Source of the DNA: Phanerodontia chrysosporium
Taxonomy: Eukaryota; Basidiomycota; Agaricomycetes; Polyporales; Phanerochaetaceae
Direction: 5' to 3'
NCBI GenBank assembly: GCA_001910725.1
Contig: MJGA01000003.1
Location: 992,001 to 1,056,000, forward strand
Length of the DNA: 64,000 nucleotides
Part shown: positions 41,101-48,939 of the stretch, piece by piece
Layout: each line of letters opens with the position of its first letter
Position numbering within the stretch: position 1 is the stretch's first letter
Notes under the pieces: generated by a model
Database searches by the model: none
What the model was told of the DNA's origin: nothing
What the model saw: only the letters and a program-made list of their open reading frames with translations
Made by a program: the position numbers and the translations under genes

Positions 41101-43337
41101 CACTGTTGGCATGTATGAAGTGTCGCGGTCTTACTATCGTGGCCGAGGCGGACGACGGGAGGCGGCAGTCATTCCCATTGATCGGCTCGTGCGGGCATGC
41201 CACCTCCTCCCAAAATTTGGAGGAAAGGTAGGCAGCGGGTGGACTGCAGGAAATGTCCTTGACACTTGCAGGAAGTTCTACTTCAACTCATGGATTGATC
41301 TTGTCATGTATTATACCGTTCAGATGAGTTGTTGAACTTACTTGCCTTTTTGGGATGCAAGTGTTGGAGCGTGAGCCTGCTTGGCCAGTCTCGAAGGCGC
41401 GATACTCCCACAGGGACGGCACACGGTAGCTACGACACATGGTTATATCTGCAGTGTTTCTGTAGGTATAATAGCCCGCATATGCCTACAGTGCCTACCT
41501 ATACCTACAAAGTCTTGACCCTACCTACGAAGCCTACTAGCCCTCTCACGCGGCTGCCTGCCTATACTGCCAGACCCTATTTCCTGATGATCGGTATTTG
41601 TGCTCGCCGCGATGGAGGTTTCTAACCACTGAATACTTCTTGTCCAGCCAAGATGGATCTCTGCAATCCGTGCGAGTTCGTTCCATAGGCGCAATGCGGA
41701 GAGCGGAAAGAGCTCTGTCGGTGCGTTGTGACGAGGATCGCAGATAGACTGAGCACCGTCTAGCCATGCCTGACCTGCTCGCTTGTTCAGCTCGTCCAGG
41801 GTGCTCTTGTGGGGTATGGAACGTGCCAGCAAGGTAGTGAGGTCGGTCATTGGTGGTCCCGATCGGAACCAAGCAGCGCTCGCCGTGAAGCTGGGTGTGC
41901 CCGTCTGGACAGGGAGTGATAGCTGACCAAACAAGGGCACCGAAAGCGAAGGGGAAGGAAGTGTTCGTTGGCTGAAGTCGAGAGGGATGCTGTATTCTGT
42001 GTCGTAGGCCTTCGTGACATGCCGCGGGTTCGCTGATGTATCCCACATCTTTCCGGCGTTGAGCCATTCGGACGATATGAATAGGCCCTTGTTTGCTGTG
42101 TCGGTGTGCGAGGTCGCCATGTATCAACAGGATGCAACAGAGAGGTGCCAGCGAGGACCTAAACGCTGTTGCGACGGTGCTTTCTTTCGCTCTCAACAAA
42201 AAATCAACCTGTCACAAACTCGCTCGATGCCGCGCTCAGCGTCCCGCCACACTACCGAGCAGAGTAAGTGGTTGTCTATATCATTCACTTTATATCAACT
42301 CAATTTCCTAATGCGAGCAACCGTTGTCCGGATAGCCAGACCAACCTCCCAAACTTCACCCATTTCTTGCCCGGATGTCCGGCCATCCTGACACGCGAAA
42401 GTTGCTGTCAATGTCCGGATTTCGGCCGGCCTTCGGCCGCGATTCAGCCAATTTCTGTCCGGATTGACCGGCCAGCCTCTAGTGGAACTTTCAGGGGTCC
42501 TACGATGACGCGCACCGATATGCCAGTCGGTACCGCCGCTGCCGCCGAGGGACCCGGTGTAGACCTTGGTGAGCGGCGCGCTGCCCGTCGAGACCCACAG
42601 CCCGCCGGGTGAGCCCGTCTCGAGGATGAAATTGTACCAGGTGCCCTTGACCGGCGTGACGCTCCACACGCTCTTGCCGCCCGTGATGAGCTGGAGCGTG
42701 TCTGCGACGCCGTTCTGGCCCGTTAGCTGCCCGTACTTGATGTCTGCGAAGTGTGATTCCCAGAAGACGATCTGGTGCTCGTACGCCGGGTCTGCATGAC
42801 ATCCGTATCAGCCCAGGAATGAGGCGAGCGGGGAGGCTCCGCACCCGGGGGGTTCACGGTAGGGATCTGCAGTGAGACATGGAAGTAGAGGTGTCCCGTC
42901 AGGCTATTCGTCGTCTGCGGGAGGAGCTCGGTGCGCAGCATGGGTCCGCCGTTCCATGTCGAGGTGCTGTTTATTTTGACCTTGACACCTTGCTTCTCTG
43001 CCGTCGCTGCACAGGAATAACTCGTCAGACGCGGTCAGCCCTCGGGTGCACGAGACATACTGGCGGGGTTCTTGTATGCGCTTCCGAGCGTGAGCCACGA
43101 GGACGCCTTCTCGCCGTGCAGGTTGCCGTAGATGTACGTCTGATATGTTCCAACCTGGTTGCTCCAGCTCCAGGTGTCAAAATTCGCGGCGGAGCTTTGC
43201 GCGGTGAAGGATACTTTGAGTTGGGGTCGTGAGATGTTGAGATGTACGTACGAGTAGTTGTTGAACCTTCCGTCCCACAAAACCGTTGCGCTCGCGGCAG
43301 AGGCTATGGCAAACAAGGCAAGGACAGCCTTCATCAT
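29130..43337 (-). CDS. GH131 beta-glucanase gene with a 13-kb transposon in its last intron
   Basis: GH131 enzymes are fungal secreted beta-1,3/1,6- and beta-1,4-glucanases. It starts [20 protein letters not shown] (signal peptide), and exon joins give [74 protein letters not shown] and [13 protein letters not shown], ending at 42516. The last exon, 29236-29130, continues in frame with [20 protein letters not shown] and [14 protein letters not shown] before the stop. Between them lies one intron, 42515 down to 29237, GT (GTGCGC) to AG (CTAG). Subtracting the transposon and one target copy leaves 59 nt, the normal size here. All coding parts look intact, so the gene may still be spliced, but termination within the element would remove the last 35 or so residues. 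Alternative: a silenced gene. Confidence 0.82.
29282..29289. repeat. 8-bp target-site duplication, left copy
   Basis: ACGATGAC, identical to 42502-42509, directly abuts the left end of the large element. Both copies lie inside the GH131 intron. Confidence 0.9.
29290..29322 (+). repeat. Left terminal inverted repeat
   Basis: 33 bp, 29 of which match the reverse complement of 42469-42501. The first 14 (AGGACCCCTGAAAG) and the last 13 (TAGAGGCTGGCCG) are identical in both ends; the 6-bp centre differs at four positions. Confidence 0.9.
34713..34716. repeat. Candidate 4-bp target duplication of inner element, left
   Basis: TAGC here and at 41538-41541 flank the inner element. Short duplications arise easily by chance, so this is tentative. 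Confidence 0.4.
35047..37347 (-). CDS. DUF6532-type protein, Plavaka companion gene
   Basis: Function unknown. It starts [17 protein letters not shown] at 37347 with a basic, Ser/Arg-rich N-terminal half ([18 protein letters not shown]) that looks disordered and may be nuclear. The C-terminal half matches the DUF6532 layout known from many Agaricomycete proteins: [20 protein letters not shown], then [56 protein letters not shown] and [20 protein letters not shown]. It ends [10 protein letters not shown]. Several short introns were read. It lies divergent from the transposase with a shared spacer of about 900 bp, within the element borders, so it probably moves with it. A role in transposition or its regulation is inference from co-occurrence. 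Confidence 0.65.
37348..38242. promoter_or_regulatory. Spacer between divergent Plavaka-element genes
   Basis: 895 bp between the two starts. It should contain both promoters. No coding character or repeat identified. Confidence 0.4.
38243..41335 (+). CDS. Plavaka transposase
   Basis: Cut-and-paste transposase of the Plavaka family (distantly CACTA-related). It starts [20 protein letters not shown] with a C2HC-type zinc finger closed by TKQSRC. The family core is well kept: [120 protein letters not shown] and [19 protein letters not shown]. It continues [20 protein letters not shown] and [20 protein letters not shown]. The C-terminal module has [40 protein letters not shown] and [13 protein letters not shown]. 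Introns at about 38770-38824, 39137-39191 and 40850-40978. I found no frame break, so this copy may be active. Confidence 0.88.
41538..41541. repeat. Candidate 4-bp target duplication of inner element, right
   Basis: TAGC, the partner of 34713-34716. Tentative. Confidence 0.4.
42469..42501 (-). repeat. Right terminal inverted repeat
   Basis: Reverse complement reads AGGACCCCTGAAAG then a 6-bp variable centre then TAGAGGCTGGCCG, pairing with 29290-29322 at 29 of 33 positions. Confidence 0.9.
42502..42509. repeat. 8-bp target-site duplication, right copy
   Basis: ACGATGAC, immediately right of the element and 6 nt inside the GH131 intron from the exon border at 42516. Confidence 0.9.
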
Positions 43338-43888
43338 CTCGGGGACTGTTGGCAAGGGTCGAGTCCTAGTATCCCCGAGCCGCACTCTCCATATTATAGT
43401 CCGCGCCGAGCTAGTGTTCTTGGCTGCAGAAACCGATAACGAACCGAAACATGATCATTGGAGATGGAGATGGCGAGCTCTGTATTGTTGGGCATGTCAG
43501 CGATGTTTGTGGGGTGAAAGGTCGGACCGAATACTTACCGCATTGAGCGACTTCTGTGCGACGGAGCTTTTGCGATGCAGCACGCAGACATTGTGCAAAA
43601 CGTTGTGTAGATTTTAAATCCGGTGTAGGCTTTGCTCGCGCCGAGTCGGATGAGGAGGGTGCGCTCCAAAGCGAGCATGCGGCTAACAACGTCACCTTCC
43701 GAAATAGGACGCGGCGGAGGGTGCCGAGCGTGGCTTGCAGTGGTTAAACTCCGGGCGCCTTGGGAGTTATCCTGGCTCTCGCCGTGACTGACCCCGTTCG
43801 GATCCATTCCTCGTCCGACGCAGTCAAGACCACCCACCAACCACCTCCCTCACTGTCGCCATCCGACCCACGCGTGTCGTGATCTTTC
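43338..43888. promoter_or_regulatory. Divergent promoter, GH131 / unknown protein
   Basis: 551 bp between divergent starts. No named motif assigned. The GH131 promoter is physically intact, as the transposon lies only in the last intron. Confidence 0.4.
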
Positions 43889-45096
43889 ATGTCGTCGTCT
43901 GCTCGTCTGTCGCCTCACCGCCGTCGGTCCCACTCTGCAACTTCTCCCCTCCCTGCATCTCGACACCACTCGACCGACAAATGGCGCACATCATCCAAGC
44001 GACCGCGCGCAGGCAACACGCGTAGCCCTTCTCTAAAAGACTTTGTGTCCGACCTCCCCGCAGACAAGTGGGACGTAGACAGATGGAGGCGGGGCAAGAA
44101 GGCGAGACGAGACAGCTCGGTGAGTACCACCCTGGGCACAGCGACGATCGCTCAGGGATACTGACCACAGCCCTATGTGAAGTCACCTCTATCAAGCCCG
44201 CGCGGCCCCTGCCTCTTTGGCTCGAGCCCCGTCTTCCGCGAGTCGTGGGCCTTCGTGCCCCCATCCAGCCTCCCGAGCACCTCGGAGGCATTCCAGCTCT
44301 TCCCCTCTCGCCCGAAGCAGAGCAGGAGCATATCACACCATTCCTCCTCCGCAACCCGCCCTGTCTCTGACTCATCCGCCATGCCGCCACGGTCGATGGA
44401 CGAGCATGCGTCCCGATTACGCTCGACAGCGTTCGGCGAGCTGCAGCGCAGCATCGAGGAGAGCGGAGACTGCCTCGTGAGCCGGATGCGCGACTGGGAG
44501 CGCGAGCATGCATACCCGGGCCCGCAACCCGCGTCGTCCGCCGCCGCGCCTGTGGGCCAGATGGACCATGGACCCCTTCCCGCGCCGTCGCCGTGGGCAA
44601 TTTCTGAAGGGGACCTGTACGATGACGAAGATGACATACAGATCGTATCCGGTGACCCCGTGTCTGATGGGACATCCGACTTTGGCTTCCGGACACGCGA
44701 TGACGGGAGGACGAGATGGATCTGGACCAGCCTTTGCATAGCGCTCCCCACGATATTGGCGGCGCGCGGTTATCCTCCCCCGGGCGGAGTAGCTATTCCG
44801 CATACTCGACCGACGACGAGTCGCCGTCCCTCTCGTTCTCGACTTCGAGCTCGATCAGTTCATCACTCGTCTCCCTTCCCGCTCAACCAGCGCCTTACGT
44901 GGACGCGGACGTCCTCGCTGATCAATCCTCCCTCTCGAGACCGCAGATCAGCTCTTCGCCGTCCGAGAAAGCGATCGCTGCATTGGCGCTAGTCATGGCC
45001 AACGGCGCAGGCGGAATCAACGACTACACGACCGTGCTCGCTTCAGAGCAGCGGCTTAACTCCGATGAGTCTCTCGTTGGAGAAATGTGGCATTAG
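43889..45096 (+). CDS. Low-complexity protein of unknown function
   Basis: Not recognised. It starts MSSSARLSPHRRRSHSATSP, with a basic Ser/Arg/Pro-rich N-terminus and LKDFVSDLPADKWDVDRWRR just before the single intron (after RRDSS, GTGAGT to CACAG). The middle has RSTAFGELQRSIEESGDCLV and DLYDDEDDIQIVSGDPVSDG, the latter with a SUMO-interacting-like IQIV next to acidic residues. The C-terminal part is Ser-rich (SLSFSTSSSISSSLVSLPAQ) and ends NSDESLVGEMWH. The reading frame shifts once: an extra G in the GGG at 44705-44707 gives DDGEDEMDLDQPLHSAP and joins the two halves. Likely a basidiomycete-specific, mostly disordered protein. Confidence 0.6.
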
Positions 45097-45746
45097 TGCC
45101 GGCCATCGGCATTCTCGCAAGAAAACATGGATACTCAAGGACCATATTCAACTGAAGGATGTCTTGCTACATCGTTGAGATTCTTCCCCCCTTTTCTTTC
45201 TGGTGTCATGAATCATGGTGGTTAAACTCGTTCTTGGTCTCATTTCGTCTGTGACAGCTCCCATTCGTCGTTGCTCCTATATTCCAGCATCATTCTTCCC
45301 CCAACAACAGCCTTCCTGATTCCTAGTACATGTCGAATATCTTTATTCCCACTTGTCTCGTCCTCTGTATCACAACCAGTCCGTTGTAGCCAAAACCAAC
45401 CTTCGCATAGCGATCCAGATATTACGCAATATTGTATATACACCAAGAATACTGTAGCAGCATCTGTGCGGCGCCCCATGGCAGTCCAACGGAGCCAAAT
45501 AGTCCAACCTAATCCAAGAAACGTGCATCCTGTAATGTACATCTGAGCATTGTCCCATGCCGTCGAGAAGGGCGGGCTCCATTCCAAGAAATGGGGTATC
45601 GAACAGCCCACATAGATCGATATTCTCTGTCTCTTGCGGACCAGCCCTGGAGGCAGTGCCCCTGTCATGCGGATGAATGAGCTGAAGCAATTGTGCGCCC
45701 CAAAGCGGCCACGAGATACACACCGGCATGTGTCATTTGTTGTTCG
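45097..45746. other. Intergenic between convergent unknown genes
   Basis: 650 bp of 3' flanks. A 142-codon minus-strand frame (45240-45668) is present but unsupported; see rejected items. Confidence 0.35.
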
Positions 45747-47097
45747 CTAATCCACAGCCATGGAATTTACGGCAGCCCCAGTGACGGTAGGCCCGCTTCC
45801 TCGGGTTGTCGGCGAATCGGACGGAGCCAGGGACAGCACGACCGCCTCCGCGATGAGCTGCTCGCTGAACTGCGTGAGATTCTCGACAAGCGTGGTCGAG
45901 GTCGCGGATATCCAATCGGTGTGCCGCTGCCTTATCTGTGCGTTCTCGATACGGAGCTGCGCTACGTTTGCTCGGCCTGCGCGCGCAACGCAGCCTCGCG
46001 CTCCGCATCCCTCTGTGCCGCCGCGCGCAGGCGCGTCTCCTGCTCGTACAGTGTTTCGGCTCGCAGCCGCGCGGCACGCTCTGAGTTTAGCGTGTGTTGC
46101 ATTGCTGAAAGTCTCGCGTTAGGATGGGAAGGACCATCGTTCGGAATGGAGGCGCACCTGTGAGGATGTTGGACAAGCCGGGAGGCAGGTACAACTCCCG
46201 CTGTCGCTCGGAAACTGTACCGGAATCCTCGCACAAGGGTACGTTGGTACTAACCCAGGAAGGAAGGTCTAACGTGTCGAGCAACTCGAAGTTCACCGGT
46301 GAAGGATCCGCATCACCAGGCTCCGTGGGAGCAGGGACACTGCTGGATTCGGGAGTGGTTGCTTTTGAGGAGCGTCAGAGGAGATTTGCTACCCAGCGGC
46401 ACGGCCTCTGAACCAGAGTTTTTGACGTCTCCGGCTGAGATAGCTTCCTCGCTGTCTGGATGGTCCCGCAGACGATGGAGACTGCAAGGCTGGCCGGCGC
46501 TATAACCTTTCGAATGCTCGTGGACGCGTTGTTCGATGCGCGTTGCGCGGTTGCAGTTGACGTGGGTGTGAACAGACCAAAGGGGGAAGTCGCATTAATA
46601 GGTCCTACTGTTAATCCTGAAGCCGTGGGGCGTATGTGACTATTGTTCGACATGCGATTGGTGCGAGATGTGCGCCGTCTCTTGACTGATGATACCAAGG
46701 GAGGCGCATCTGACGGCCGCTCCGCGTCCATGATATCCGCGGACCCAGCGCGTGTGTCTGTCTGGCCTGTGAGGGCAAGTCATTATGGGAGATGCTAAGA
46801 TGTGGGTATTCCCTTACGTCTCTTGTGGGGAGGATGATTGACCAAGACGCAGTCTACGCGCTGGTCCTCAGCGAAACACTTCATGCAAACGGGGTATGCA
46901 GGCCTAAGGTAAGTGCACTAACCCAACCGCATACGCTTTGGAGCATCAGAGGAGATGCCTTGCGAGCCTCCGTGCACTACAGTACATAGTCTATTCTAGC
47001 AGATTGGATTACTGGGAGGTTCGTGCTTACCGTCGTTGCGTGCATCCTCGGAGTTACTCGAGTCGGCTGAGGCTAACCGTGCAAAGCTCGGCTGCAT
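45747..47097 (-). CDS. Cys-motif and coiled-coil protein of unknown function
   Basis: Not recognised. A first exon starts MQPSFARLASADSSNSEDAR at 47097 and ends at a clean GTAAGC donor. A second exon reads PAYPVCMKCFAEDQRVDCVL then NHPPHKR, with a CxxC plus a further Cys that could bind zinc. A basic stretch follows (SSVKRRRTSRTNRMSNNSHI), then a Ser/Thr/Pro region, then VNFELLDTLDLPSWVSTNVP and YLPPGLSNILT. The C-terminus is a coiled coil: SERAARLRAETLYEQETRLR, then QLRIENAQIRQRHTDWISAT and ENLTQFSEQLIAEAVVLSLA, ending NSMAVD. Frames change near 46380-46480 (unclear) and at about 45968 (one missing base after AEQT). Divergent from CDK11. CxxC plus coiled coil suggests a regulatory DNA- or RNA-binding protein, but that is a guess. 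Confidence 0.5.
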
Positions 47098-47306
47098 GCT
47101 GAGCACCTTAGTCCATTCCTCAGCAGCCTAGTCCACAGAAAGAGATACGAGTAAGCGACAGCAGGATGAATTTCGTGGTGGTGGTTCGAATGCAAGTTCC
47201 CCGCATTCGGGGACCGCTAATACTAGGCGCGTAGTCGGCGATCACGCAGATCCAGATCTGAGCATGGCGGGAGCGCTGTGTCTGCCTTTGGACCGTTCCA
47301 GCATTC
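47098..47306. promoter_or_regulatory. Divergent promoter, unknown protein / CDK11
   Basis: 209 bp between divergent starts; both promoters must overlap or abut. No motif assigned. Confidence 0.4.
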
Positions 47307-48808
47307 ATGTCCACCGACGAACCTCGCCCAGGTCCCTCGACGCCCTCCAAAAAGCGTTCGAGATGGGACACTGACGAACAACCCTTGGAGCACCCACAGA
47401 AACCATTGACGAAGAAACGACTCAAGTCGAAGCCTCCACCCGAGTCCCAATCGCCTGCGAGTGCACCTTCCTCTACCCAGCCCTCTCGCCAGGTCAGCGT
47501 CGAACGCAGACGACCAGCGCATAGCGTATATGTCCCTCCGAGAACCTTCCACCCGCCAATTGTACCCTCGCGGTCGGTGTATTGCTACGAGCGGTTGAAC
47601 TCTATCGAAGAGGGCTCGTACGGTGTTGTCTTCCGCGCGAGGGACAAGGAAACGGGGGACATCGTCGCTCTGAAGAAGCTCAAGCTCGAGGAAGAAAAAC
47701 ACGGCTTTCCATCACCGCCCTGCGCGAGATCAACGCGCTTATGACCTGCAAACACGAGAACGTCGTGGGCATACGCGAGGTCGTTGTAGGCGACACCCTA
47801 ACACAGTAAGCCCGCCTACTCCTCCGCATAAGACCTACCTCAGCATGCTGCATGTGAAAGGGTTTTTATAGTCATGGACTTCATTGAGCATGATCTCAAA
47901 ACCCTCCTCACTGTCATGCCCTCCCCATTCTTGCAGTCAGAGGTCAAGACGCTTATGCTCCAACTACTCTCTGCTGTAGCATTTTGCCATGAACGGTGGA
48001 TTCTCCATCGCGACCTCAAGACGAGTAATCTCCTCATGAACAACCGCGGAACGATCAAGGTCGCTGACTTCGGACTGGCGAGGAGGTATGGCGATCCCGT
48101 CGGTGTCGGTGGACTGACTCAGCTGGTTGTGACCCTTTGGTATCGGTAAGTCTGCCAGACTACCTGTACCCGCAAGCATCCAGTAAGGTTTTCATCCAGG
48201 GCGCCCGAAATATTACTCGGAGCGACGACGTACTCTACTGCCGTCGACATGTGGTCCGTGGGATGCATTTTCGCCGAACTACTCCTGAAAGAACCACTCT
48301 TCCAAGCGAAGGGTGAACTCGAGCTCATCTCGATGATATTCAAGCTCCTGGGACCCCCAACGAGCACTACTTGGCCGGAGTACTCGACGCTTCCACTCGC
48401 TAAGACAGTGAATCTACCCGCCCCACACCCTCCACAACTGCGACAGAAGTTCCCGTATATCACTGCTGCGGGGCTCGACCTGCTGTCTCAGTTACTAACT
48501 TATGACCCTGAGCAGAGAATATCGGCTGAAGAAGCACTGAAGCACCCTTACTTCAGGTGCGGACAGCAGTTCTGATATTCGCTGACATCTGGCTAACGGA
48601 AATCACAGTGAGTCGCCTTATCCGAAACATCCCGACTTGTTCGGTTCATTCCCCTCAGCGGCAGCCGGAGAAAAGTACGTACCTTTGCCTTGTAGTGAAG
48701 CCTTAGCACTCAGTACAGTCCCGCAGGAGGCAGAAACCCTACAGAAGTCCACCGGCCCCCGCACGTGCTGCAGACTACAAGCTTCTCACTGAGTTTGATA
48801 TGCCCTAG
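47307..48808 (+). CDS. CDK11: Cyclin-dependent kinase CDK11 (PITSLRE type)
   Basis: Nuclear kinase partnering cyclin L, linked to transcription and splicing. It starts [20 protein letters not shown] with a basic, Pro/Ser-rich N-terminus. The kinase domain opens [20 protein letters not shown] and [16 protein letters not shown]. The C-helix reads [11 protein letters not shown], matching the PITSLRE signature of CDK11. Then [71 protein letters not shown] and [20 protein letters not shown]. The tail after the last intron ends [12 protein letters not shown]. One base is missing exactly before the signature helix: an extra C in the CC at 47709-47710 restores the frame. Read as sequence error. CDK10 is the main alternative but lacks the long basic N-terminus. 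Confidence 0.9.
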
Positions 48809-48939
48809 TATAACTAAACAGCTTTTCGGTGGTGACTTGGTTTACTATAACATCCGGTCAGATACATTACACCAGCAGCTGGTGATACAGTCCCCTTGGA
48901 CGAGACATGGTAAATAACAGATACAACAAGAGCTAGGAA

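Larger units (their letters stand above)
34717..41537. mobile_element. Plavaka-type (CACTA-related) DNA transposon, nested
   Basis: About 6.8 kb, inserted in the gene of the larger element. Ends are marked by many GTAGG/ATAGG motifs on the plus strand at 34717-34910 and the inverted CCTAC form at about 41480-41537. The terminal parts match loosely as inverted repeats (TAGATAGGTCTTGTAGGT at left against the complement of ACCTACGAAGCCTA at right). It carries a Plavaka transposase (+) and a divergent DUF6532 gene (-). Exact borders are uncertain by a few bases. TAGC on both sides is a possible target duplication. Confidence 0.8.
29608..42120 (-). pseudogene. Ulp1 protease-transposase fusion gene, split by Plavaka element
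   Basis: One multi-exon gene of the large element. The N-terminal exon starts [20 protein letters not shown] at 42120 and runs to about 41540, where the inner element begins. Beyond it (from about 34690) the frame continues [15 protein letters not shown], then a C48/Ulp1 domain with catalytic His in [11 protein letters not shown] (34331-34333), Asp in EYGDSLQQP (34225-34227), Gln in GIQND and Cys in NHCGAFALN (34084-34086). A Cys-rich middle follows ([15 protein letters not shown]). The transposase part has [29 protein letters not shown] (Asp near 31917), [14 protein letters not shown] (Asp near 31761) and [14 protein letters not shown] (Glu near 31233). It ends [13 protein letters not shown] further frame change occurs near 31060. 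Because of the insertion and this break, I regard the copy as probably non-functional. Confidence 0.75.
29290..42501. mobile_element. Large DNA transposon with Ulp1-transposase gene
   Basis: A 13,212-bp element bounded by 33-bp inverted repeats starting AGGACCCCTGAAAG and flanked by an 8-bp duplication. Near both ends the motif TGTCCGGAT recurs (29349, 29374, 29414, 29454 on the left; 42325, 42412, 42456 on the right). The single long gene (minus) encodes a Ulp1-like protease and an RNase-H-fold transposase. An 8-bp duplication is shared by hAT, P and KDZ/Zisupton transposons. The order of acidic motifs recalls P/THAP9 transposases, but I cannot place the family with certainty. A second element sits at 34717-41537; without it the element would be about 6.4 kb. 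Orientation of its gene matches the host GH131 gene. The intact ends and perfect duplication suggest a fairly recent insertion. Confidence 0.9.

Noticed and set aside
45240..45668. 142-codon minus-strand frame with Trp-rich, partly hydrophobic translation
   Set aside because: No start context, family motif or splice partner; it lies between two convergent 3' ends. Could be a small membrane protein but is not supported.
47180..47220. GGTTCGAATGC, possible tRNA T-arm
   Set aside because: The pairing strand of the T-stem and the remaining cloverleaf are absent.
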